Of a stretch of 49,350 nt of DNA, positions 17,555-25,244 are shown one piece after another. Position 1 is the stretch's first letter; each line of letters begins with the position of its first letter. Origin of the DNA: Thiobacillus sp. 65-29 (GTDB lineage Bacteria; Pseudomonadota; Gammaproteobacteria; Burkholderiales; Thiobacillaceae); the NCBI GenBank assembly GCA_001899775.1, contig MKWN01000031.1:1-49350 (forward strand), read 5' to 3'. The position numbers were made by a program, and so were the translations under genes. The notes below the pieces were generated by a model. It was given only the letters and a program-made list of their open reading frames with translations. It did no database searches and was not told the origin of the DNA.

Positions 17555-18722
17555 AGCCGTCGTCCGCCTGCCCGGCGGCCTCGCGGTGCCGCCGCCGCTG
17601 GCGCTCTACATCCATCTGCCGTGGTGCGTGAGGAAGTGCCCCTACTGCGACTTCAATTCGCATGCGGCGCAGCAGATTCCCGAGGCCGCCTATATCGACG
17701 CGCTGCTCGTCGACCTGGAACGCGCCCTCCCCGAGATCTGGGGGCGCAGCGTCCACAGCGTGTTCTTCGGCGGCGGCACGCCGAGCCTGTTTTCGCCCGA
17801 AGGCATCGACCGCATCCTGGCCGCGGTGCGGGCGCTCACGCCGCTCGCGCCCGGTGCGGAAATCACTCTGGAGGCCAACCCCGGCACGGTCGAGGCGGCG
17901 AAATTCAAGGGCTTTCGCGAAGCCGGAGTGACGCGCTTGTCGCTCGGCATTCAGAGTTTCGATGCACGCCATCTGCGCGCGCTTGGCCGCATCCATGACG
18001 ACGCCGAGGCGCGCCGCGCCGCGGAGCTGGCGACGACGCATTTCGAAACCTTCAACCTCGATTTGATGTACGCGCTGCCGGGACAGACGCTCGCCGAGGC
18101 ACTCGCCGACGTCGAGCACGCGCTGGCGTTCGCACCGCCGCATCTGTCCGCCTACCATCTGACGTTGGAGCCCAACACGCCTTTCGGCCACACCGCGCCG
18201 GCGAACCTTCCGGACGACGATCTCGCTGCCGACATGCAAACGGCGATCGAAGCGCGCCTCGCCGCGGCCGGTATGGCCCATTACGAGATTTCCGCATTCG
18301 CCCGCGCCGGTCACACCTGCCGCCACAACCTCAACTACTGGCAGTTCGGCGATTACCTCGGCATCGGCGCCGGCGCGCACGGCAAGCTCTCGTTCCATGA
18401 CCGCATCGTGCGGCCGATGCGGGTGAAGCACCCGCAGCGTTACATGGACGCGGTGGCACACGGCACGCAGGTTGCCGAGGTACGCACGCTCACGCGCACC
18501 GACCTGCCGTTTGAGTTCATGATGAACGCTCTGCGCCTCGAAGAGGGGGTGCCGAGCGCGCTGTTCACCGAACGCACCGGCCTGCCATCCAGCGTGTGCG
18601 AGCCGGCGTTCGTGCGTGGGCGAAAACTCGGTTTGCTGGAAGCCGACGCCGTGCGGATACGGCCCACGCGGCGGGGGCAGCGTTTTCTCAACGATCTGCT
18701 GGAGCTGTTTCTGCCGGGTTGA
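17547..18722 (+). CDS. hemW: Heme chaperone / radical SAM protein HemW
   Basis: HemW binds heme and delivers it to membrane targets such as respiratory enzymes; it belongs to the HemN-like radical SAM family. The 391-residue protein has the cluster motif C27-x3-C31-x2-C34 (WCVRKCPYCDF), GGGTPSLFS, EANPG and LSLGIQSFD, with a HemN C-terminal region (FEFMMNALRLEEGVP). A fourth Cys directly following the cluster motif, typical of coproporphyrinogen-oxidising HemN, is absent (CDF), favouring HemW. The start is TTG 17547, overlapping rdgB; a GTG at 17586 is an alternative. Confidence 0.9.
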   Translation: MAEAVVRLPGGLAVPPPLALYIHLPWCVRKCPYCDFNSHAAQQIPEAAYIDALLVDLERALPEIWGRSVHSVFFGGGTPSLFSPEGIDRILAAVRALTPLAPGAEITLEANPGTVEAAKFKGFREAGVTRLSLGIQSFDARHLRALGRIHDDAEARRAAELATTHFETFNLDLMYALPGQTLAEALADVEHALAFAPPHLSAYHLTLEPNTPFGHTAPANLPDDDLAADMQTAIEARLAAAGMAHYEISAFARAGHTCRHNLNYWQFGDYLGIGAGAHGKLSFHDRIVRPMRVKHPQRYMDAVAHGTQVAEVRTLTRTDLPFEFMMNALRLEEGVPSALFTERTGLPSSVCEPAFVRGRKLGLLEADAVRIRPTRRGQRFLNDLLELFLPG

Positions 18723-18764
18723 TGCGAGCGCGGCGCAGCAGGTCAGCCGTCCGCGACGCGTAGT

Positions 18765-18793
18765 TTGACGCGGCCGTTTTCGGCGTGTAGCCT
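18765..18793 (+). promoter_or_regulatory. Putative sigma-70 promoter for the Cyc2-like gene
   Basis: TTGACG (18765-18770) and TAGCCT (18788-18793) are separated by exactly 17 bp in the 156-bp gap after hemW. This would give a leader of about 80 nt for the cytochrome gene, which has a GGGGGGA ribosome-binding site at 18866-18872. Confidence 0.5.
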
Positions 18794-18878
18794 GAACGTT
18801 GCGGAGTCCACGCTGCCATGCACGCCGGACGACAAGACGAAACACGCGGCCGTTGCCGCGACAGCGGGGGGATTCGCC

Positions 18879-20174
18879 ATGCACCTCACCCATCACGCCC
18901 GTATGCGGTTCATCGTGCAAATCGCCGTGCTGTGGGCCGCGAGCTTGCAGACGGCCTGGGCGATGCCCGAGTTCGCGCGCCGCTACAGCCTGAGCTGCGC
19001 CGCCTGTCACTCGGCTTTTCCGCGCCTGAACAAGTTCGGCGAGCAGTTCGTCGCCAACAACATGCGCCTGCCGAACTGGAAGGATGGCACCGTCAAGACC
19101 GGTGACGACCTGCTGGCCCTGCCGGCTTACCCGCCGCTCGCCGTGCGCGCCCAGGCCTATGTGCAGGCGCGCGACGGCAAGTCGATCGACCCGGTGACGG
19201 GCGCGACCGACTCGGCGACGACCGACTTCCAGTCGCCCTACCTGATCAAGCTGCTGTCGAGTGCGCCGCTGAGCGACAACATCACCTACTATTTCTACGC
19301 CATTCTCGCCGAGAAGGGCGCCAACGGCGAAGCGCTGGTCGAGGATGCGTGGTTTCGTCATGGTGACATCTTCGGTTCGGGAATCAGCATGCAGCTCGGC
19401 CAGTTCCAGTTGTCGGATCTCATGTTTCCGCGCGAGACTCGCCTGCCCTTCCAGGACTTCATGGCCTACCGCATGGCCGGCATCACCTACGACCGCGGTG
19501 TGCTGTTCGACCGCGATATCGGTCCGTTCGAATTCGGCCTGGGCTTGTCCAATGGCAACGGCATCACCGACAACCTGAACATCAACAGCCCGGGCTACCG
19601 GCGCCCGGACAAGATGTTCGACAACGACAATTCCAAGACCGTGTTCGGCCGCATCGGTACGGAGATCGGACCGGTGAGCCTCGGCCTGTTCGGCGCATCC
19701 GGCAAGCAGCGCAGCATCGCGCTGGGCAACGCCGGACTGGACAGCGGCACCCGCAACACCAACAAGCACGTCGTCGGTCTCGACCTGTCGGGCGACTTCG
19801 GCGGCAAGACCTACTGGTATGCGCAATACCTGTGGAACCGCTGGGACGGCTTTCTCGACGCGAACCCCGGACGCGACTACCGCTGGCAGGGCGGCTTCGC
19901 CGGCGTCGACTACCTTCCCGACGAGCGCTGGGCGTTCTCGCTGTTGTATAACTACGCCGACGCGGGCGATCTCGCCAACACCGACACCATCTACGAAGGT
20001 ATCGACATGAACAGCCTCAGCCTGACCGCATCGTATTACTTCATGCGCAATGTCAAGGCGATCGCCGAGGTCAACGTCGATTTCCTTAAAAAGACGCCAC
20101 AGACCGGCACCTATTGGACGGGTCACCTGACCAAGGAAAACTACGTCCTGTTCGGCTTCGATGCGGCGTTCTGA
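18879..20174 (+). CDS. Fused monoheme c-type cytochrome / outer-membrane beta-barrel (Cyc2-like)
   Basis: The 431-residue protein has a Sec signal peptide ending at about residue 28 (TAWA). One c-type heme motif, C40-A-A-C-H44, follows inside ARRYSLSCAACHSAFPRLNK, then NKFGEQFVANNMRLPNW. The remaining ~360 residues alternate short amphipathic segments with Gly/Asp/Asn turns (SLSLTASYYFMRNVKAIAEV, YWYAQYLWNRWDG) and end in an aromatic residue (GFDAAF), as in outer-membrane barrels. This layout and the 'CxxCH...FPrLN.FGe.F' spacing match the Cyc2 family of cytochrome-porins, best known for extracellular Fe(II) oxidation. Whether this member oxidises iron is unknown. It has its own likely promoter and overlaps the PEGA-SHOCT gene by 14 bp. 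Confidence 0.75.
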   Translation: MHLTHHARMRFIVQIAVLWAASLQTAWAMPEFARRYSLSCAACHSAFPRLNKFGEQFVANNMRLPNWKDGTVKTGDDLLALPAYPPLAVRAQAYVQARDGKSIDPVTGATDSATTDFQSPYLIKLLSSAPLSDNITYYFYAILAEKGANGEALVEDAWFRHGDIFGSGISMQLGQFQLSDLMFPRETRLPFQDFMAYRMAGITYDRGVLFDRDIGPFEFGLGLSNGNGITDNLNINSPGYRRPDKMFDNDNSKTVFGRIGTEIGPVSLGLFGASGKQRSIALGNAGLDSGTRNTNKHVVGLDLSGDFGGKTYWYAQYLWNRWDGFLDANPGRDYRWQGGFAGVDYLPDERWAFSLLYNYADAGDLANTDTIYEGIDMNSLSLTASYYFMRNVKAIAEVNVDFLKKTPQTGTYWTGHLTKENYVLFGFDAAF

Positions 20175-20709
20175 AACCGGCCGCCGCCTCACCGTCAGCG
20201 CCCTGCTGTTCGGTGTGCTCGCCGTGCAGCATGGGGCGGCCGCCGACCTCACCCTGCGCAAGCTGCGCATTGAGTCGGAGCCGCCGGGCGCCGAGGTGCT
20301 GCTGATCGGCGGCAAGGCCGGCCACACGCCCTTGACCGTAGGCGAGCGCGCCATTTATCCGAACGACTACCCGGACAAACTGGCGCACTTGTACGGCACC
20401 GTCACCCTGCGCCGTGCCGGCTGCGAGACGCTCGTGCACCGTGTGACCTTGGATGACATCGAGCGTGGTCTCAAGCTCAAGCTCGACTGTGCGGTGGCCG
20501 ATGCGCGTGGCACGCCCGCGCCGCAAGCGCCGGCGGCGGAAACCACGATATCGCAAGCGGCGCGCACCCCGCCCGCCATACCCGGCGAGGCCCTCTCCCA
20601 GCGCCGCCTGCGGCAACTGCAGGTCCTGCAGGAACTCCTCGACGAGGGGCTGATCAGCGCGCCGGACGAGCAGCGCATCCGCCGGCGTCTGCTCGACACG
20701 CCTTTCTGA
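20161..20709 (+). CDS. Exported PEGA- and SHOCT-domain protein
   Basis: This 182-residue protein has a signal peptide (cleavage near GAAA, residue 28). A PEGA-like module follows (RIESEPPGAEVLLIGGKAGH then TPLTV, residues ~36-62, with a long RRAGCETLVHRVTL strand). A low-complexity Pro/Ala linker precedes a C-terminal SHOCT helix pair (RRLRQLQVLQELLDEGLISA, ~148-177). PEGA modules usually sit in the envelope; SHOCT is a small oligomerisation or membrane-association motif. The start overlaps the end of the cytochrome-porin gene by 14 bp in another frame, so the two are probably co-expressed and may work together. Function unknown. Confidence 0.75.
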   Translation: MRRSETGRRLTVSALLFGVLAVQHGAAADLTLRKLRIESEPPGAEVLLIGGKAGHTPLTVGERAIYPNDYPDKLAHLYGTVTLRRAGCETLVHRVTLDDIERGLKLKLDCAVADARGTPAPQAPAAETTISQAARTPPAIPGEALSQRRLRQLQVLQELLDEGLISAPDEQRIRRRLLDTPF

Positions 20710-20723
20710 TCCAGCGCTGCGAA

Positions 20724-22043
20724 ATGCGTCCCCCGGAACTTCTGGCGCCCGCCGGCTCGCAGATCATGCTGGAAACGGCCTTCGCCTTCGGCGCCGATGC
20801 GGTGTATGCGGGCCAGCCGCGCTACAGCCTGCGCGTGCGCAACAACAGCTTCCGCGATGAACACGCGCTGGCGATCGGTATCGACCATGCGCGCAGCCGG
20901 GGCAAGCGCTTCTATGTGGTCAGCAACGTCTTCCCGCACAACAGCAAGGTCAGGACCTGGCTTGCCGATCTCGCCCCGGTGGTCGCGCTGCGGCCCGATG
21001 CGCTCATCATGGCCGATCCGGGCCTCATCGACATGGTGCGCGACACGTGGCCGGACATGCCGGTGCATCTGTCCGTGCAGGCCAATACGGTGAATTTCGC
21101 CGCGGTGCGCTTCTGGCGCAAGCTCGGCATCCGGCGGGTGATCCTGTCGCGCGAGCTGTCGCTCGACGAGATCGCCGAGATCCGCCAGGAATGCCCGGAC
21201 ATGGAGCTCGAAGTCTTCGTCCATGGCGCCCTGTGCATTGCGTATTCGGGGCGTTGCCTCTTGTCGGGCTACTTCAACCACCGCGACCCCAACCAGGGTG
21301 CCTGCACCAATTCCTGCCGCTGGTCTTTCAACAGCCGTCCCGGCGCGGTGGCGCCCGATGGCGACGTGTTTCTGCTGGAAGAACCCACGCGGCGCGCAGG
21401 CAGCCACATGCCCATCGAGGAAGACGAGCACGGCACCTACATCCTCAATTCGAAGGATCTGCGCGCAATCGAACACGTGCAGCGCCTGACGGAGATCGGC
21501 GTCGATTCGCTGAAGATCGAGGGGCGCACCAAGTCGCCCTATTACGTCGCGCGCACCTGCCAGGCGTATCGGCAGGCCATCGACGACGCCGTGGCCGGGC
21601 GCTCGCTCGATCCGGGCCTGCTCGGCGGGCTCGACGGGCTGGCGAACCGGGGCTACACGAGTGGTTTCTATGAACGCCATCCGCACCACGCCTACCAGAA
21701 TTATCTGCGCGGCCATTCCGAATCCGCGCGCAGCCTGTATGTCGGCGACGTGGTCGGGTATGACGCCGAAGGGCGTGCCGAGATCGAGGTGAAGAACCGC
21801 TTTGCGGTGGGCGACCGCATCGAACTCATTCATCCGCGCGGCAACCTCGCGTTGACCGTGACTGCCATGCGCGACCGGGACGGCAATCCCGCCGAGATCG
21901 CGCCGGGCAGCGGCCACCGCGTGCGCATTGCCCTGCCGCCCGGCTATGAAGGTGCGTTCGTCGCCCGCTTCGTGACGGCGGACGCTCCGGACGGTGGGCG
22001 TCTTCTCAGCGCCGGCGCGGGGCCGGCTTCCACCCATCGGTGA
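20724..22043 (+). CDS. U32 family peptidase-like protein (TrhP/YegQ type)
   Basis: The 439-residue product is a U32-family protein of the YegQ/TrhP kind, which in E. coli is needed for prephenate-dependent hydroxylation of U34 in certain tRNAs. Visible features are the N-terminal PELLAPAGSQIMLETAFAFG, the LSVQANTVNFAAVRFW strand, the family signature ELEVFVHGALCIAYSGRCLL, the Cys-rich NQGACTNSCRW, and LNSKDLRAIEHV with SLKIEGRTKSPYYVA. The last ~90 residues form the small beta domain of TrhP. It starts 15 bp after the PEGA-SHOCT gene and overlaps the convergent peroxidase gene by 38 bp. Proteolytic activity is doubtful for this subfamily. Confidence 0.88.
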   Translation: MRPPELLAPAGSQIMLETAFAFGADAVYAGQPRYSLRVRNNSFRDEHALAIGIDHARSRGKRFYVVSNVFPHNSKVRTWLADLAPVVALRPDALIMADPGLIDMVRDTWPDMPVHLSVQANTVNFAAVRFWRKLGIRRVILSRELSLDEIAEIRQECPDMELEVFVHGALCIAYSGRCLLSGYFNHRDPNQGACTNSCRWSFNSRPGAVAPDGDVFLLEEPTRRAGSHMPIEEDEHGTYILNSKDLRAIEHVQRLTEIGVDSLKIEGRTKSPYYVARTCQAYRQAIDDAVAGRSLDPGLLGGLDGLANRGYTSGFYERHPHHAYQNYLRGHSESARSLYVGDVVGYDAEGRAEIEVKNRFAVGDRIELIHPRGNLALTVTAMRDRDGNPAEIAPGSGHRVRIALPPGYEGAFVARFVTADAPDGGRLLSAGAGPASTHR

Positions 22044-23178
22044 GTGTGTGCATGAAGGCGACGATGTCGTCGATCTCGGAATCGCTGAGGCCAAGCTTGC
22101 CGAGTTCCTCGTCGTTGACGTTGGCCGTGACTTCCGGCGCGGGCCAGCACTGTTGCTTCAGTGCGTCGGCTTCGCTCACCCAGTCGGACGCGCAGCGCGG
22201 TTTCGTGTCGCGGTCGTTGTAGAACACCACGCTGCCGCGCAGGGTCCTGAAATAGCCGTTGTGCATGTAGGGCGCGGTGAGCGCGATGTTGCGCAGCGTC
22301 GGTACCTTGAACTTGCCATCCTCCGCGCGCTTGTTCAGCGCGCCGCCCAGGCCGAGGTCGACGAAGCGCTCGCCCGCCGGGTTGAGTTCCGGCGGCAGCT
22401 TGTAGAACGGGTTGTCCGGATTGCGCGGCACGCCAAGGTTGTCGTAGGTGAAGTCGGTGAACAGCGGCGGCGCGCCGTCGGGGCCGCGCTGGCTCGGGTG
22501 GCAGGCCGCGCAATTGCCTTTCTTCTCGTCCTCGAACAGGCGCAGGCCGCGTTTTTCCTGGGCCGTCAGTTTGGCCTTGCCGGCGAGATACGCGTCGTAC
22601 TTGGAGGTGAACGGCGCGAACTGCCGGGTGCGCTCGAACGCGGCGAGCGCCTGCGCGACACGTTCGAACGCCTGGTCGGTGTCGGTGAGCGCAGCGGGAC
22701 CGAACGCGGTGTCGAAATCCGCCGCATAGGGCGCGCGGCGCACTTTTTCCACCACGCTCGCCTTGTTCGGATTGGCCATTTCCAGAGGATTGAGGAAGGG
22801 GCCCTTGGCCTGCTCTTCCAGAGTGGCGGCGCGCCCGTCGAGGAACTGGCCGCCGACGTAGTGTTCTTCGTTCTTGTCGAAATGGAAGGCGGGGCTGAAT
22901 TGCGCATACATCACGGTCGGCGCATTGCGGCTGTCGGTTCGTCCCGGCAGCACGCCCCGGGAGACCGGCAGGCTGCGGTCGGGCTCGGCGAACCCGGCGT
23001 CGGCGGCATGGCAGGTCGCGCAGGACTGGCCTGGCGGCGACGACAGGCCGGGATCGAAGAACAGCAGTTGTCCGAGTCGTTCCAGTGCGGCCTGGCGCCG
23101 CGGCTCGGCCGTGTCGGCAAGCGCGGGAACGGCGAGTATTGCCACGGCCGCACTGGCAAGGAGCGTGTGTTTCAGCAT
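22006..23178 (-). CDS. Di-heme cytochrome c peroxidase (CcpA/MauG family)
   Basis: This 390-residue periplasmic protein reduces hydrogen peroxide with electrons from small cytochromes, or performs a MauG-like oxidation. It has a signal peptide (cleavage near ALA, residue 21) and two heme sites, CATCH (53-57) and CAACH (223-227). Family segments around them include LGQLLFFDPGLSSPPGQSC and FKVPTLRNIALTAPYMHNG. The ATG at 23178 is used; the frame extends upstream without conserved sequence. The gene ends inside the 3' end of the convergent U32 gene, near the Cyc2-like cytochrome, so two exported heme proteins are encoded within about 4 kb. Confidence 0.9.
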   Translation of the reverse strand: MLKHTLLASAAVAILAVPALADTAEPRRQAALERLGQLLFFDPGLSSPPGQSCATCHAADAGFAEPDRSLPVSRGVLPGRTDSRNAPTVMYAQFSPAFHFDKNEEHYVGGQFLDGRAATLEEQAKGPFLNPLEMANPNKASVVEKVRRAPYAADFDTAFGPAALTDTDQAFERVAQALAAFERTRQFAPFTSKYDAYLAGKAKLTAQEKRGLRLFEDEKKGNCAACHPSQRGPDGAPPLFTDFTYDNLGVPRNPDNPFYKLPPELNPAGERFVDLGLGGALNKRAEDGKFKVPTLRNIALTAPYMHNGYFRTLRGSVVFYNDRDTKPRCASDWVSEADALKQQCWPAPEVTANVNDEELGKLGLSDSEIDDIVAFMHTLTDGWKPAPRRR

Positions 23179-23342
23179 CGTGTGGTCGTACAGAAGAACG
23201 GAGTGGTTCGATCGCATTCTACCGACCCGCAGGCAGGCGTGGGGTTCCGTCTCTACCCACGGCCGCACCGCGCGCGGAGAGTTGTGATCGCCGCGGCGGG
23301 CGGGGTATGCTTTCTTTATTTATTCCGGGTGAGGGATCTGCC

Positions 23343-24125
23343 ATGAAATCCGTTCTTGCATTCTCGCTGTTGCTGCTTTCTTCTTCCGCCCTGGCCGCAA
23401 TCGTTGGCAAGGACGTGCAATACAAGGCGGGCGACACCGTCATGCAGGGTTATCTCGCCTATGACGACGCGGCCAAAGGCAAGCGCGCCGGCGTGCTGGT
23501 GGTGCCGGAATGGTGGGGCGTGACCGACTACGGGCGCAAGCGTGCGCGCATGCTTGCGCGCGAGGGCTACGTCGCCTTGGTGGTCGACATGTACGGCAAC
23601 GGCCGCACCGCCGACAACCCGAAAGATGCGGGGGCGCTGGCCGGCAGCGTGAACGGCAATCCGCCATTGGCCTACGCGCGCTTCGATGCCGCACGCAAGT
23701 TTCTCGACGCCCAGCCTGGCGTGAAGAAAGGCGACACCGCGGCGCTCGGCTACTGTTTCGGTGGCGGCGTGGTGCTCAACATGGCACGCGCGGGCATGCC
23801 GTTGAAGGCGGTGGCGAGCTACCACGGCGTGCTGGCGAGCGACGTGTCGCCCAAGCCGGGCGAGATCAAGGCGAAGATCCGCGTCTTCCACGGCGAGGCC
23901 GATCCCATCGTGCCGCCCGAGCAGGTCGAGGCCTTCAAGACCGAAATGGCCAATGCGAAGGCGGACTACATGCTGGTTGCCTATCCCGGCGTGAAGCACA
24001 CCTTCACCAACCGCGAGGCCGACAGCTACGCCGCGCAGTTCGGCATGCCGTTGAAGTACGACGCGGAGGCCGACAGGGATTCGTGGACGCGGACGCTGGA
24101 ATTCCTCAAGGCGACACTGAACTGA
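23343..24125 (+). CDS. Exported dienelactone hydrolase family protein
   Basis: An alpha/beta hydrolase of 260 residues with a signal peptide (cleavage near ALA, residue 18), so probably periplasmic. The dienelactone hydrolase triad is present: Cys138 in GYCFGGG, Asp187 in HGEADPIVP and His219 in GVKHTF. The WWGVTDYGRKRARMLAREGY segment is also typical. It starts at ATG 23343 behind GGGTGAGGG and its stop shares one base with the next gene's ATG (TGATG). A periplasmic location and no aromatic-degradation neighbours make true dienelactone hydrolysis unlikely; the substrate is unknown. Confidence 0.85.
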   Translation: MKSVLAFSLLLLSSSALAAIVGKDVQYKAGDTVMQGYLAYDDAAKGKRAGVLVVPEWWGVTDYGRKRARMLAREGYVALVVDMYGNGRTADNPKDAGALAGSVNGNPPLAYARFDAARKFLDAQPGVKKGDTAALGYCFGGGVVLNMARAGMPLKAVASYHGVLASDVSPKPGEIKAKIRVFHGEADPIVPPEQVEAFKTEMANAKADYMLVAYPGVKHTFTNREADSYAAQFGMPLKYDAEADRDSWTRTLEFLKATLN

Positions 24126-24763
24126 TGAGCTGCGACCACGAAGGCTGCGGCGCCCAACCCGGCGGCAGCCCCGGCATTCCGCAGGTCGGGCCGTTCGATG
24201 CCGCGGCGTTCGAGCGTGCGGTGAACGATCTGCTCGTCGCCTGCGGGGTGGCGCCGGACTCGGTGCATACCGGGCGCACCGCGGAGCGCGTGCGTGAGCT
24301 GTGGCAGCGCCGCCTGCTCGGCGGCTATGCGATTTCTCCGGCCGACGCGCTGGGCGAGGGTTTCGCCGACGACCGCGACGACATGGTGGTGGTGCGCGGC
24401 ATCGCCATCCACGGCGTGTGTCCGCACCATCTCGTGCCGTTTCGCGGTGTCGCGCACGTCGCCTACATCCCCGGTGGGCGACTGCACGGCTTCGGTCGCA
24501 TCGCGCGTATGGTCGATGCCATCGGCCACCGCTTCACCTACCAGGAATGGATGACGCGCGACATCGCCGAGGCGCTGATCAACCACGGCCGTGCGCGCGG
24601 TGCTGCATGCATCATCGAGGCCGAGCAGTTGTGCCTGTTGCTGGGCGAGGACCGGCGCGGCGATGAGCGCGTGGTCACGCAGGCCTTCACCGGCTGTTTC
24701 CACGACAGCGACCAGCTGCGCAACGAGTTCCTGCGCGCGGTTTCGCAGCGCGAACTGCGTTGA
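24125..24763 (+). CDS. folE: Divergent GTP cyclohydrolase I (FolE-like)
   Basis: Canonical FolE opens the ring of GTP to make dihydroneopterin triphosphate. This 212-residue homologue keeps the zinc ligands and catalytic pair in GVCPHHLVPF (Cys99, His101, His102; third ligand Cys170 in IEAEQLCLLL) and the GVAHVAYIPGGRLHGFGRIA core. However, the usual 'CEHH' is CPHH, and the stretch after Cys170 reads LGEDRRGDERVVTQ in place of the usual 'aRGv.k....T'. An extra Cys/His cluster opens the protein (MSCDHEGCG). It may be a true enzyme or a specialised paralogue. It is coupled to the hydrolase gene upstream by a TGATG overlap. Confidence 0.75.
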   Translation: MSCDHEGCGAQPGGSPGIPQVGPFDAAAFERAVNDLLVACGVAPDSVHTGRTAERVRELWQRRLLGGYAISPADALGEGFADDRDDMVVVRGIAIHGVCPHHLVPFRGVAHVAYIPGGRLHGFGRIARMVDAIGHRFTYQEWMTRDIAEALINHGRARGAACIIEAEQLCLLLGEDRRGDERVVTQAFTGCFHDSDQLRNEFLRAVSQRELR

Positions 24764-24779
24764 ACTCTGGAACGCTGGC

Positions 24780-25244
24780 ATGAGTGCGCGCCGGCCTGCA
24801 ACGCTCATCCTGCCGCCGGCGCCCTACGCGGCAGCGCTCTTTGGCGGCTGGTGGTTGGATCACAATTTTCTGCCCTTGCCGTGGGACTGGGGCGCGGCAA
24901 CGCAGGCGGGAGGCTGGCTGCTGGTCGCCATCGGGCTGCTCCTGTTCACCTGGACCGTGCTGACTTTCTGGCGCCACCGCACCACGGTCAATCCTTACGC
25001 GGCTGCATCCGCCCTGTGCATCGACGGGCCGTTCCGTTTCAGCCGCAACCCGATCTATGTCGGCGACTGGTTCATCCTCGCGGGGGTGTCGCTGCTGATG
25101 AAAACCGTCTGGCCGCTGGTGTTCGCGCCGCTCATCTGGGCGCTGCTCCGCTATGGCGTGATCCGTCACGAGGAGGCGCATCTGGAGGCACGCTTCGGTG
25201 ATGCCTATCGGGCGTACCGGATGCGGGTGCGGCGCTGGCTGTGA
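24780..25244 (+). CDS. ICMT/PEMT-family membrane methyltransferase-like protein
   Basis: The 154-residue protein has about four membrane helices and the isoprenylcysteine-carboxymethyltransferase/phospholipid-methyltransferase C-terminal signature: GPFRFSRNPIYVGDWFILAG, then VIRHEEAHLEARFGDAYRAY. This SAM-binding motif is shared by many small bacterial methyltransferases of unknown substrate. It begins 16 bp after the folE-like gene and its TGA overlaps the start of the next gene (TGATG), so it belongs to the same transcription unit. Confidence 0.83.
   Translation: MSARRPATLILPPAPYAAALFGGWWLDHNFLPLPWDWGAATQAGGWLLVAIGLLLFTWTVLTFWRHRTTVNPYAAASALCIDGPFRFSRNPIYVGDWFILAGVSLLMKTVWPLVFAPLIWALLRYGVIRHEEAHLEARFGDAYRAYRMRVRRWL

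Noticed and set aside
17487-20354. 955-codon open frame on the minus strand
   Set aside because: It runs antisense across rdgB, hemW and the cytochrome gene, all of which have clear family motifs. The translation is Arg/Val/Ala-rich with no domain; a high-GC shadow frame.
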